Assembly (NCBI GenBank): GCA_043810615.1
Contig: JBDROA010000073.1
Location: 1-14,714 of the forward strand
Direction: 5' to 3'
DNA: 14,714 nt
Source: VGBK01 sp043810615
Lineage (GTDB): Bacteria > Actinomycetota > Acidimicrobiia > Spongiisociales > UBA11373
A program made the position numbers and the translations under genes. Below are positions 8,185 through 14,567 of this stretch, piece by piece. Every line of letters begins with the position of its first letter. Within the stretch, counting starts at the first letter, position 1. The notes below the pieces were generated by a model that saw only the letters and a program-made list of their open reading frames with translations, was not told where the DNA came from and made no database searches.

Positions 8185-8865
8185 ATGACGGATACACCTT
8201 ATGCGTTCTGTTGCCTGGACACGACGGCCTCCACCCAGGACGAGGCGCGCCGACGGTTCGCCGGTGGGCCGTTGCTGCTGGTCGCCGCCCGCCAGATCGC
8301 TGGCCGGGGACGCCGGGGGAGAGCCTGGGAGGGGGCGCCCCGGGCGCTGGCGGCCACCCTCGCCTTACGCCCGCCCTGGCCGGAGGAGGCCTGGCCCCGG
8401 CTCACCCTGGCCGCCGGCGTGGCGGCCTGCCGCGCCCTGGGCGAAGAGGTATGCCTGGAGTGGCCCAACGACCTCGTGGTAGAGGCCCGCAAGGTCGGCG
8501 GCCTGCTGACCGAGGTCGCCGGGGGGGTGGTGGCGGTGGGCCTCGGGGTGAACCTGCACTGGCCGCAGCCCACCGTGGCGGGGGCCGGAGCCCTCTGCGA
8601 GCAGGACCCCGGTCCCGACGCGGCGCCGCACTTGGCGCGGGCCTGGGCGCAGAACCTCCTGGCCCGGGTGGCGGCGGGCCCCGAGCGATGGGGGCACGGC
8701 GAGTACGCCGCCTGCTGCCACACCCTGGGACGGGAGGTCACCTGGGAGCCGGGTGGGCGGGGCCGGGCCATCGCGGTGGCCGTCGACGGCGGCCTGGAGG
8801 TGGAGACCCCCGCCGGGCGCCGGGTGCTGTACGCCGGCGAGGTCCACACGGTGCGCCCCGTGTGA
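8185..8865 (+). CDS. birA: Biotin--[acetyl-CoA-carboxylase] ligase, monofunctional
   Basis: The product has 226 residues. It activates biotin to biotinyl-AMP and attaches it to the lysine of biotin carrier domains. Landmarks: LDTTASTQDEARR (11-23), the biotin/ATP loop GRGRRGR (40-46), EWPNDLVV with RKVGGLL (92-108; catalytic-site lysine about 103), the GLGVNLHW strand (119-126), and a small C-terminal beta-barrel domain (about 180-226). There is no N-terminal helix-turn-helix, so it is the enzyme-only class I form rather than the E. coli repressor type. I chose ATG 8185 because the open frame to the left only covers the antisense of the carboxylase gene; GTG 8182 is an alternative. It is divergent from a carboxylase whose alpha chain is a natural substrate. 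Confidence 0.93.
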   Translation: MTDTPYAFCCLDTTASTQDEARRRFAGGPLLLVAARQIAGRGRRGRAWEGAPRALAATLALRPPWPEEAWPRLTLAAGVAACRALGEEVCLEWPNDLVVEARKVGGLLTEVAGGVVAVGLGVNLHWPQPTVAGAGALCEQDPGPDAAPHLARAWAQNLLARVAAGPERWGHGEYAACCHTLGREVTWEPGGRGRAIAVAVDGGLEVETPAGRRVLYAGEVHTVRPV

Positions 8866-8889
8866 GAGTGCCCCGCAGGTGGGCACTCT
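8865..8889 (+). terminator. Perfect 9-bp hairpin at the end of birA
   Basis: AGAGTGCCC and GGGCACTCT form a perfect 9-bp stem around the 7-base loop CGCAGGT. The stem begins on the last base of the birA TGA stop (8863-8865). It is followed by GAGGCTCGGC, not by a T-run, so it would be a T-less terminator or an mRNA 3' stabiliser. It lies between birA and the promoter of the next gene on the same strand. Confidence 0.5.
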
Positions 8890-8941
8890 GAGGCTCGGCT
8901 CAGGTCGGACGGGCGGCGACGGCAGCGCAACTCCCGGTCCC

Positions 8942-8950
8942 TGGTATAAC
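8942..8950 (+). promoter_or_regulatory. Extended -10 promoter candidate for the LCP gene
   Basis: TGGTATAAC matches an extended -10 (TG-N-TATAAC, 5 of 6 in the hexamer) and stands out in AT content from its surroundings. No clear -35 is present at 16-18 bases upstream. Transcription from it would start near 8957, leaving a leader of about 11 bases before the ATG at 8968. That is too short for a normal Shine-Dalgarno site, and none is seen. Confidence 0.45.
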
Positions 8951-8967
8951 CATCCCGACGCCCCTGT

Positions 8968-10278
8968 ATGAGCTACTACCCCGCCGCACCCCCGGTCGCC
9001 CCTGTGCCCGCCGCGCCCCCGCCGACGCGGCGCTGGCCGAAGCGTCTGCTCATCGGCTTCCTGGTCGTGGCCAACCTCGGCATCTTCGGGGGCCTGGGCG
9101 CTCTGTGGTTCGCCGCCCGGCAGGTGACCGGGGCGGTGGCCACCCTGGACTCCTCCGAACTCGGACTGGCCCAGACGCCGGCCGACCTGAGCGACCCACG
9201 GACCTTCTTGCTCATCGGCAGCGACAGCCGGGCCGACTTGCCCGACGACTGGGTGGGCTACGGCGACTACGGGGGGCAACGCGCCGACGTGATCATCCTG
9301 GTGCAGGTGCTCCCCGGGAAGGGCGCGGTGCAGATGCTCAGCATCCCCCGCGACACCAAGGTGACCGTCAACGGCACCACCAACCGCATCAACGCCTTCT
9401 TCAACGAGGGGCCGGCGCAGATAGTGGCCGCAGTGTCCGAGTTCGCCCAGGTGCCCATCCACCACTACCTGCAAGTGGACTTCGCCGGCTTCGCCGGCAT
9501 GGTGGACGCCGTCGGGGGGATCGAGATGACGTTCCCGTATCCGGCGCGCGACCGCAAGTCGAAGCTCGAGGTGGCCGCCGGCACCCGAGTGCTCGACGGG
9601 CGCACCGCCCTGGCGCTGGCCCGCTCGCGCAAGTACCAGGAACTGCGCAACGGCGAGTGGGTGTACGTCGACGCCAGCGACATCGGCCGCACTCGCCGCC
9701 AGCAGGAAGTGCTGATGGCTCTCCTCACCCAGATCGACCGGCCCTCGTCGGTGGGCGGATTCGCCGACCTGGTGGACACCCTGGGACGGTTTGTCACCGC
9801 CGACGACGCCCTTGGGGAGGACGAGATCATCCAACTGGCCTGGGAAATGCGCTCGCTGCGATCCGAGGACCTCGACGCCCTGACCCTGCCGGTGGACGGC
9901 CTCGAGGAGGGCGGGGTCTACTACGTCGTGGCTCACGAACCAGACGCCGGCCAGGCCCTGGCCGCCTTTCGCGCCGGCGAGCCTCTAACCGCCGCGGTGG
10001 AAGGGAACGGCCGGGTCGAGGTGCAGAACGGCAGCGGGGTGGCCGGCACCGCGGGCCTGGTGGCCGATCGACTGCGTGCCGCCGGCTGGGAGGTGGTGGG
10101 GGCGACCAACAGCGGGCGGGAGGACTACGGGACCACCCTGGTGATCGCCCGGGCACGCCACCTCTTCCAGGCGGAGGCGGTGGTGGCCTTCCTGGGCTAC
10201 GGCCGGGTCCAGCAGGGAGCCGTGCCCCAGGGCGCCGACGTGGTGGTTATCGTCGGGGCCGATGCCGCCGGCAGCTGA
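8968..10278 (+). CDS. LCP (LytR-CpsA-Psr) family glycopolymer transferase with LytR_C domain
   Basis: The product has 436 residues. LCP enzymes transfer lipid-linked glycopolymers (teichoic acids, arabinogalactan, capsule) to peptidoglycan on the outer face of the membrane. Layout: a Pro/Ala-rich cytoplasmic tail (1-20), a basic RRWPKR, one membrane helix (about 27-50), and the LCP catalytic domain (about 78-255). The catalytic domain shows LLIGSDSR, RADVIILVQV (arginine and aspartate of the active site), LSIPRDT (125-130), RINAFF (140-145), LDGRTALALARSRK and DIGRTRRQQEVL. A C-terminal LytR_C domain follows (about 348-430; RVEVQNGSGVAGTAG and LVADRLRAAGW). This two-domain layout is common in Actinomycetota. 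It overlaps the next gene by 17 bases, so the two are co-expressed. Which polymer it handles is not known. Confidence 0.92.
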   Translation: MSYYPAAPPVAPVPAAPPPTRRWPKRLLIGFLVVANLGIFGGLGALWFAARQVTGAVATLDSSELGLAQTPADLSDPRTFLLIGSDSRADLPDDWVGYGDYGGQRADVIILVQVLPGKGAVQMLSIPRDTKVTVNGTTNRINAFFNEGPAQIVAAVSEFAQVPIHHYLQVDFAGFAGMVDAVGGIEMTFPYPARDRKSKLEVAAGTRVLDGRTALALARSRKYQELRNGEWVYVDASDIGRTRRQQEVLMALLTQIDRPSSVGGFADLVDTLGRFVTADDALGEDEIIQLAWEMRSLRSEDLDALTLPVDGLEEGGVYYVVAHEPDAGQALAAFRAGEPLTAAVEGNGRVEVQNGSGVAGTAGLVADRLRAAGWEVVGATNSGREDYGTTLVIARARHLFQAEAVVAFLGYGRVQQGAVPQGADVVVIVGADAAGS

Positions 10279-11569
10279 CCCTTCCGTCCCTTTCGGTACG
10301 CGCCGCCTCGCCGTGCTCGGCGCCGGCTATGTCGGCCTTACCACCGCGGCCGGGCTCGCTCACGCCGGGCACCGGGTGCGGGTGGGGGAGGCCGACCCCC
10401 GTCGCCTGGCAGCGCTGCAGGCCGGGGAGGTCCCCTTCGCCGAGCCCGGCCTCGCCGCGCTCGTCGCCGCCGGGGCGGCGGCGGGGAGGCTGACCTTCCA
10501 CGGCGACAACGCCGCCGCGGTAGCCGGGGCCGAAGCGGTGTTCGTGGCGGTGCCCACTCCCGAAGGTGAGGGCGGCGAGGTGGACCTGTCCTTCGTGCTG
10601 GCCGCCGTCGAGTCCATCGCTGCCGCGGTCCGTCCGCCGACGCCGGTGGTGATCAAGTCGTCGGTGCCCCCGGGGACGGCGGCTCGCCTGGGCGCCACCC
10701 TCCGGGGGCTGGGGTGCGCCGCCCCCTTGGTGGTGAACCCCGAGTTCCTCCAGGAAGGGAGGGCGGTGCAGGACGTGCTCCACCCCTACCGGGTGGTAGT
10801 GGGCTCCGACGATCCGGCGGCCGCCGCTCTGGTGGCCGAACTCCATGCCCCTTTCGGCGTCCCCGTGGTAGTAACCGGCGCCGCGTCGGCGGAACTGGCC
10901 AAATACGCCGCTAACGCCTACCTGGCCACCCGGCTCACCTTCGTCAACGCCATGGCTCATCTCGCCGAGGCGGTGGGGGCCGATGTGGCCGACGTGCTCG
11001 AAGCGCTGGCGCTGGACCCCCGGGTGGGCCCCCATTACCTGCGGCCCGGTCCGGGCTACGGCGGGTCGTGCTTCCCCAAGGATGTGCGGGCCCTGGTGGC
11101 CGCCGCCGCGGACCACGGCCACGACCTCAAGCTGCTACGCGCCGTGGTCGAAACTAACGACGACCAGCTCGACCGGGTAGTGGCCAAGGTGCGTGCCGCC
11201 GCCGGGGGCCTCGAAGGGAAGGTCATCGGGCTCCTCGGCCTCGCTTTCAAGGGAGGCACGGCCGACACCCGCAGCAGCCCGGCCGTGGCTCTGGCCGCCC
11301 GCCTGGTGGCCGGAGGGGCCCGGGTGCGGGCCTACGACCCTGCCGCCTGGGTGGAGCTGTCCGGGGTCGAGGTGGTGCCCAACGCCGTGGCCGCGGCAGC
11401 GGGAGCCGACGTGGTGTTGGTGGCCACCGAGTGGCCGGACTTCGCCGCCCTCGACCCGGCGGCGCTGGCGGCTGTGATGCGAGGGCGGGTGGTGGTCGAC
11501 GCCCGCAACTTGCTCGACCGGGACGCAGTGGCGGCGGCGGGACTGGAGTACCGAGGCCTGGGGCGCTAG
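10262..11569 (+). CDS. ugd: UDP-glucose 6-dehydrogenase (UDP-glucose/GDP-mannose dehydrogenase family)
   Basis: The product has 435 residues, the usual length. It oxidises UDP-glucose twice with NAD to UDP-glucuronate. Landmarks: Rossmann motif LAVLGAGYVGLTTAAGLA (GxGxxG at 20-25), PFAEPGL (58-64), VAVPTPEG (96-102), KSSVPPGTA (132-140), VVNPEFLQEG (157-166), the central-domain ELAKYAANAYLATRLTFVNA (Lys214) and the catalytic GYGGSCFPKD with Cys270. The C-terminal domain has GLAFKGGTADTRSSPA, a slightly unusual version of the family's LAFKxxTDDxR. I chose ATG 10262, inside the LCP gene, because the next in-frame start would cut into the Rossmann strand. The first step of a sugar-acid pathway next to an LCP protein fits wall or capsule polymer synthesis. 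A GDP-mannose or UDP-N-acetyl sugar dehydrogenase cannot be fully excluded. Confidence 0.9.
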   Translation: MPPAADPSVPFGTRRLAVLGAGYVGLTTAAGLAHAGHRVRVGEADPRRLAALQAGEVPFAEPGLAALVAAGAAAGRLTFHGDNAAAVAGAEAVFVAVPTPEGEGGEVDLSFVLAAVESIAAAVRPPTPVVIKSSVPPGTAARLGATLRGLGCAAPLVVNPEFLQEGRAVQDVLHPYRVVVGSDDPAAAALVAELHAPFGVPVVVTGAASAELAKYAANAYLATRLTFVNAMAHLAEAVGADVADVLEALALDPRVGPHYLRPGPGYGGSCFPKDVRALVAAAADHGHDLKLLRAVVETNDDQLDRVVAKVRAAAGGLEGKVIGLLGLAFKGGTADTRSSPAVALAARLVAGGARVRAYDPAAWVELSGVEVVPNAVAAAAGADVVLVATEWPDFAALDPAALAAVMRGRVVVDARNLLDRDAVAAAGLEYRGLGR

Positions 11570-11596
11570 CCGGGCGACCCCGGGGAGGAGTGGAAC

Positions 11597-12544
11597 ATGA
11601 GCCGCAAGGCGATCGTGACCGGGGGCGCCGGCTTCATAGGTAGCCACCTGGTGGACCTCCTGGTCGACGGAGGCTGGGAACTGCTGGTGGTGGACGACCT
11701 CTCGTCGGGCCGCCTGGAGCACATTGCCCCGGCGCGGCGGCGAGGCAAGATCGGCGTGCTGGTCATGGACATCCGGGCCCCGGAACTCGCCGACGCCGCC
11801 GCCCGCTTCGCCCCGGAAGTGATCTTCCATCTGGCCGCCCAGTCGAAGGTGAGGCCTTCGGTGGAGGACCCGCTGAAGGACGCCTCCATCAACGTGCTGG
11901 GCACGGTCAACGTGCTGCTCTCCGCGGTGCGCTCGGGGGCGCGCCGGGTGGTGTTCGCCTCCTCCGGCGGGGCCATCTACGGGGACGGGGCCCGTTTGCC
12001 GGCCACCGAGCGTACCGCCAAGCACCCCGGGTCGCCCTACGGCATCACCAAGAAGATCGTCGAGGACTACTTCCGCTGGTTCAAGGAGACCTACGGCCTG
12101 GAGTACGTGTTGCTCGCCATGGCGAACATCTTCGGCCCCCGCCAGGATCCCGGCCTGGAGGGCGGGGTCGTCGCCATCTTCGCCAAGGCCATGCTCGAGG
12201 GCCGGCGCCCGACGATCTTCGGCGACGGCGCCCAGACCCGCGACTGTGTGTTCGTCGGTGATGCCGTGGACGCCTTCGGGCGGGCCGCCGACAAGGGAAA
12301 CGGGGTCCTGCTCAACATAGGCAGCGGCCGGGAGACATCGGTGCTGGCCCTCTACGAGACGCTGGCCCGCATCACCGACTTCCCCATGCGCCCCGAGTTC
12401 GTCGCCTCCAAGCCCGGCGACATCGCCCGCTCGGTGGTGAACCCCTCCCGGGCCCGGACGACCCTGGGCTGGGAGGCCTGGACCCCGCTGGAGGAAGGCC
12501 TGCGCCGCACAGTGGACTGGTACCGGGGAGGTGTGGGGTCCTGA
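11597..12544 (+). CDS. galE: UDP-glucose 4-epimerase-like NAD-dependent sugar epimerase (extended SDR)
   Basis: The product has 315 residues and starts at ATG 11597 with GGGGAGGAG (11582-11590) six bases upstream. It is a single-domain extended SDR: VTGGAGFIGSH (7-17, NAD binding), VVDDLSSGRLEHI, HLAAQSKVRPSVEDP (78-92), FASSGGAIYGDG (120-131, catalytic Ser/Thr region), PYGITKK with Tyr148 and Lys152 (YxxxK), NIFGPRQDPG (177-186), GGVVAIFAKAML, and a C-terminal GWEAWTPLEEGLRRTVDWYR. This pattern, with GGAIYG and GPRQDPG followed by GVVAIF, is the type seen in thermophile and archaeal GalE proteins. Next to a UDP-glucose dehydrogenase, a UDP-glucuronate 4-epimerase is an alternative; specificity is not proven. 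Its last 193 bases are antisense to the end of the recombinase frame. Confidence 0.85.
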   Translation: MSRKAIVTGGAGFIGSHLVDLLVDGGWELLVVDDLSSGRLEHIAPARRRGKIGVLVMDIRAPELADAAARFAPEVIFHLAAQSKVRPSVEDPLKDASINVLGTVNVLLSAVRSGARRVVFASSGGAIYGDGARLPATERTAKHPGSPYGITKKIVEDYFRWFKETYGLEYVLLAMANIFGPRQDPGLEGGVVAIFAKAMLEGRRPTIFGDGAQTRDCVFVGDAVDAFGRAADKGNGVLLNIGSGRETSVLALYETLARITDFPMRPEFVASKPGDIARSVVNPSRARTTLGWEAWTPLEEGLRRTVDWYRGGVGS

Positions 12545-14040
12545 AGCTCCCCTGTCGGCATCTTCCCAGCGGTGCCGTCCTCTGTGGTGAGTGGAATCGA
12601 CCCTGTGACCTCATATCCGCCTTCGACCGGCTTGGCTTGGATGTCGAGGAGGGCGATGAGGGCGGCCTGGTCTTGGAGGGTGGGGTGGCCAAGGACAGCG
12701 GCAGCCGTCTGGACTAGCCGGTGTGCCTGGGCGATCGGGTCGGTGCGACTGGCGGCGAGCCGAGCCTGCTGCTCGAGGGTGCGAAGTTCGCGGCTGAGGG
12801 TGTCGTGTTCCTCGGCGAGCTGGCTGAGGAGGTTGCGGATCTCGGGGTTGGTGAGGCCCAGCTGGCGGGCGTCTCGGAAGGTGCGGATCCGTTCGTTGGC
12901 GATGCTGTCGAGACGCTGGCGGCGGTCGGCGATGCGGGAGCGGAGCTCGGCCGGGTCCGGGCCTGCATCTTCGGCTTGGGTGAGGGCGGCGGCTTGGAGG
13001 CGTCCGGGGTCGGCGAGGGTGGCCCGGATCGGCTCCCACAGGAGGGTTTCGAGCTGGTCGGCCCGGCGATTGTGGGGGTGGGTCGGGCATTTGCGGCCGG
13101 TGACCGCCATATTGGCGCTGCGGTTGCACACGTAGTACCGGGCAGCCCGGTCGTTTCGGTAGGTTCCGACCAGGCGGCCTCCACATTCACAGGCCACCCT
13201 CCCCGAAAACGGGTAGGTGTTCCGCTTTTGTGGGGCGGGTCGGGCAGTTCGCCCCAGGGTTACCTGCAAATCAGCGAAGCGGGCCTCGGGAATAAGCGGA
13301 GGGAACTGGCGAAAAACGGGGCCGGCTGGGGAGTTGTAGGGGATCTCCCCCAAAAGGTGACGGCGTCGGAGATGATGCCCCAGGTTGCGGTGTTCCCAGG
13401 GCGTACCGTTTCGGGTGCGGTAGCCCAAGGCGTTAACCCGCTTGGCTGTCTCATACACCGACAAGCCCTCATCCACCACCATCCCAACCACCATCCGAAC
13501 AAACGCCGCCCCCTCCGGGTCCACCTCCAAGGTGGTATGACCGGCGGGGGTCTTGACCAGCCGGTAGCCGACCGGGGCCGGACCCCCGGTCCACAAGCCC
13601 TCCTGGGCAGCCCGATCCAGACCCTGGGTCATCCGCTGGGTACGGCGGGTCTGCTCGGCGACGCCGATGAGGTTGCGCACCGCTGACATCAGGCTCTCAT
13701 CCGGATCCGACAGGTCGGTCTCCCCCTGCGGGGTGACCAGACGCACCCCCGCCTCCCGCAACCGCTGGCGGATCAAAAAGGCGACCGCTTCGCTGCGGGC
13801 CAGCCGGGACTCATCCACCACCAGCACCGCCTCAAACTCATCCAGGCGGCCCAGCAGGCGCATCAGGGCCGGCCGTTCCTCCAGCTTCTCCCCCGACAGG
13901 CCCGGGTCGCAGAAGTCCTCCCAGCCGAACCCCTCAGCCTCGGCCAGCTGAGAGAGCCGCTCCAGCTGGTCGGCGAGGGAGAACCCGTCCACCTGGCCGG
14001 GTGTTGACACCCGCCGATACAACGCCGCCCGCCTCATCAC
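12352..14040 (-). CDS. Large serine recombinase (integrase-type)
   Basis: The product has 562 residues. It starts at GTG 14040 or the next codon, ATG 14037, both touching the upstream gene's stop. Layout: resolvase catalytic domain (1-140) with YRRVSTPGQ (Arg10, nucleophile Ser12) and DESRLARS (Arg79, Arg82); a recombinase domain (about 145-260; GLWTGGPAPVGYRL); a zinc-ribbon with CECGG, YVCNR and KCPT (Cys284, 286, 305, 318); a long coiled coil (about 363-430; ELRSRIADRRQRLD and LSQLAEEHDTLSREL); and a C-terminal tail. Such enzymes integrate and excise phages or islands at specific sites, or move transposon-like elements. Family-like sequence ends near residue 495. Residues 500-562 are antisense to the epimerase gene and look unstructured (PTPPRYQ, then RRRPSSS), probably read-through into flanking DNA. 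Confidence 0.9.
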   Translation of the reverse strand: MMRRAALYRRVSTPGQVDGFSLADQLERLSQLAEAEGFGWEDFCDPGLSGEKLEERPALMRLLGRLDEFEAVLVVDESRLARSEAVAFLIRQRLREAGVRLVTPQGETDLSDPDESLMSAVRNLIGVAEQTRRTQRMTQGLDRAAQEGLWTGGPAPVGYRLVKTPAGHTTLEVDPEGAAFVRMVVGMVVDEGLSVYETAKRVNALGYRTRNGTPWEHRNLGHHLRRRHLLGEIPYNSPAGPVFRQFPPLIPEARFADLQVTLGRTARPAPQKRNTYPFSGRVACECGGRLVGTYRNDRAARYYVCNRSANMAVTGRKCPTHPHNRRADQLETLLWEPIRATLADPGRLQAAALTQAEDAGPDPAELRSRIADRRQRLDSIANERIRTFRDARQLGLTNPEIRNLLSQLAEEHDTLSRELRTLEQQARLAASRTDPIAQAHRLVQTAAAVLGHPTLQDQAALIALLDIQAKPVEGGYEVTGSIPLTTEDGTAGKMPTGELQDPTPPRYQSTVRRRPSSSGVQASQPRVVRAREGFTTERAMSPGLEATNSGRMGKSVMRASVS

Positions 14041-14285
14041 CGAGGAATCCCGGGCTCGAGCTGGTCCAGGGTCGGCGCTACCTGACGGCCGTCGTAGCGG
14101 ACCTCAGAGTTCAATAACTCCAGGGCGGCAGGGTCACACACCGAGATGCTGTGCACCGCCTTCACCGGCCGCAGCATCCGCATGTACCCGCCCACCGACC
14201 GAACCACCGAGTCCACCCGGCGGAACCGGGTGGACGGACGCTTCCCCTCATCCAACTCCAAATCGAAGACCAGCAAAGTCCTCAT
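14037..14285 (-). CDS. Small protein of unknown function coupled to the serine recombinase
   Basis: The product has 82 residues and starts at ATG 14285-14283 (MRTLLVFDLELDEG). Its TGA overlaps the recombinase start (GTGATG), so the two are almost certainly co-translated. I do not recognise the family. The protein is mixed: a hydrophobic beta-like start (LLVFDLEL), a basic stretch (KRPSTRFRRVD), a central VVRSVGGYMRMLRPVKAVHS, then SVCDPAALELLNSEVRYDG and an ending LDQLEPGIPR. No signal peptide, membrane helix or cysteine cluster is present. Codon use includes TTG and TTA, unlike the neighbouring chromosomal genes. A recombination directionality factor or an accessory DNA-binding protein is possible from position alone. 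No good Shine-Dalgarno site was found, only GGTGGTGGT next to the start. An upstream extension to 14531 would translate the repeat cluster and is unlikely. Confidence 0.65.
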   Translation of the reverse strand: MRTLLVFDLELDEGKRPSTRFRRVDSVVRSVGGYMRMLRPVKAVHSISVCDPAALELLNSEVRYDGRQVAPTLDQLEPGIPR

Positions 14286-14440
14286 ACCACCACCATACCC
14301 CCCGCCACTGACACAACGCCCGATCAGATGGGTACTCAGATGGTCAAACGGATGGCCAGCCGCCGGCCGCTCCCTCCCAGGACCCACAGCAGCCGCCTCC
14401 ACCCTCCTACAGGTTCGCCGGAGCCAACCTAGCTGACGGC
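14286..14440. other. Gene-free stretch upstream of the small recombinase-linked gene
   Basis: This stretch should contain the promoter for the small gene and recombinase on the minus strand. A TTGACC (14347-14342) could be a -35 element, but no convincing -10 is found 16-18 bases downstream. GC is lower than in the chromosomal part. No RNA gene or hairpin with a T-run was seen. Confidence 0.4.
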
Positions 14441-14443
14441 TAG
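14429..14443. repeat. Inverted repeat CTAGC-TGACG-GCTAG
   Basis: This is a perfect 5-bp inverted repeat with a 5-base spacer, running into the first copy of the 18-bp direct repeat. It could be an operator, a target-site relic or chance. Confidence 0.35.
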
Positions 14444-14518
14444 CAGGACATCGTTCCGTTGTACATGGCAGCACATCGTTCCGTGCGGGTGGCTGGCTTG
14501 TAGCAGGACATCGTTCCG
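14441..14518 (+). repeat. Three direct copies of an 18-bp repeat upstream of the transposase
   Basis: Copies lie at 14441-14458, 14466-14483 and 14501-14518. Copies one and three are identical (TAGCAGGACATCGTTCCG); copy two differs at two positions (TGGCAGCACATCGTTCCG). Gaps are 7 and 17 bases. They lie 50-127 bases upstream of the transposase start, between two divergent genes. The third copy is preceded by TG, giving TGTAGCAGG, and elements of the IS481 type often begin with TGT. This makes terminal or subterminal transposase-binding sites the leading idea. An operator array controlling both divergent genes is the alternative. Confidence 0.85.
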
Positions 14519-14567
14519 GCCTGCGGGGCACTGTTGGTTCCTCATGTCGATCGAGGGAGGCGGTGCC

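Noticed and set aside
8167..8196. TTGACC with GATACA 18 bases later as a birA promoter
   Set aside because: The transcript would begin after the birA start codon, removing the conserved N-terminal motif.
7008..8891. Plus-strand open frame of 627 codons over the carboxylase beta chain and birA
   Set aside because: It covers two real genes in other frames and has no recognisable domain.
8365..9936. Minus-strand open frame of 523 codons over birA and the LCP gene
   Set aside because: It is antisense to two genes with clear motifs; His/Gly/Val-rich shadow sequence.
12721..13686. Plus-strand open frame of 321 codons across the recombinase
   Set aside because: It is antisense to the recombinase coiled coil and zinc ribbon, which are convincing protein features.
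14441..14518. CRISPR array
   Set aside because: Only three 18-bp copies with gaps of 7 and 17 bases, too short and irregular for spacers, and no cas genes nearby.
14286..14531. N-terminal extension of the small recombinase-linked protein to 164 codons
   Set aside because: It translates the direct-repeat cluster into a repetitive Arg/Pro/Cys-rich segment with no ribosome site; the ATG at 14285 is more plausible.
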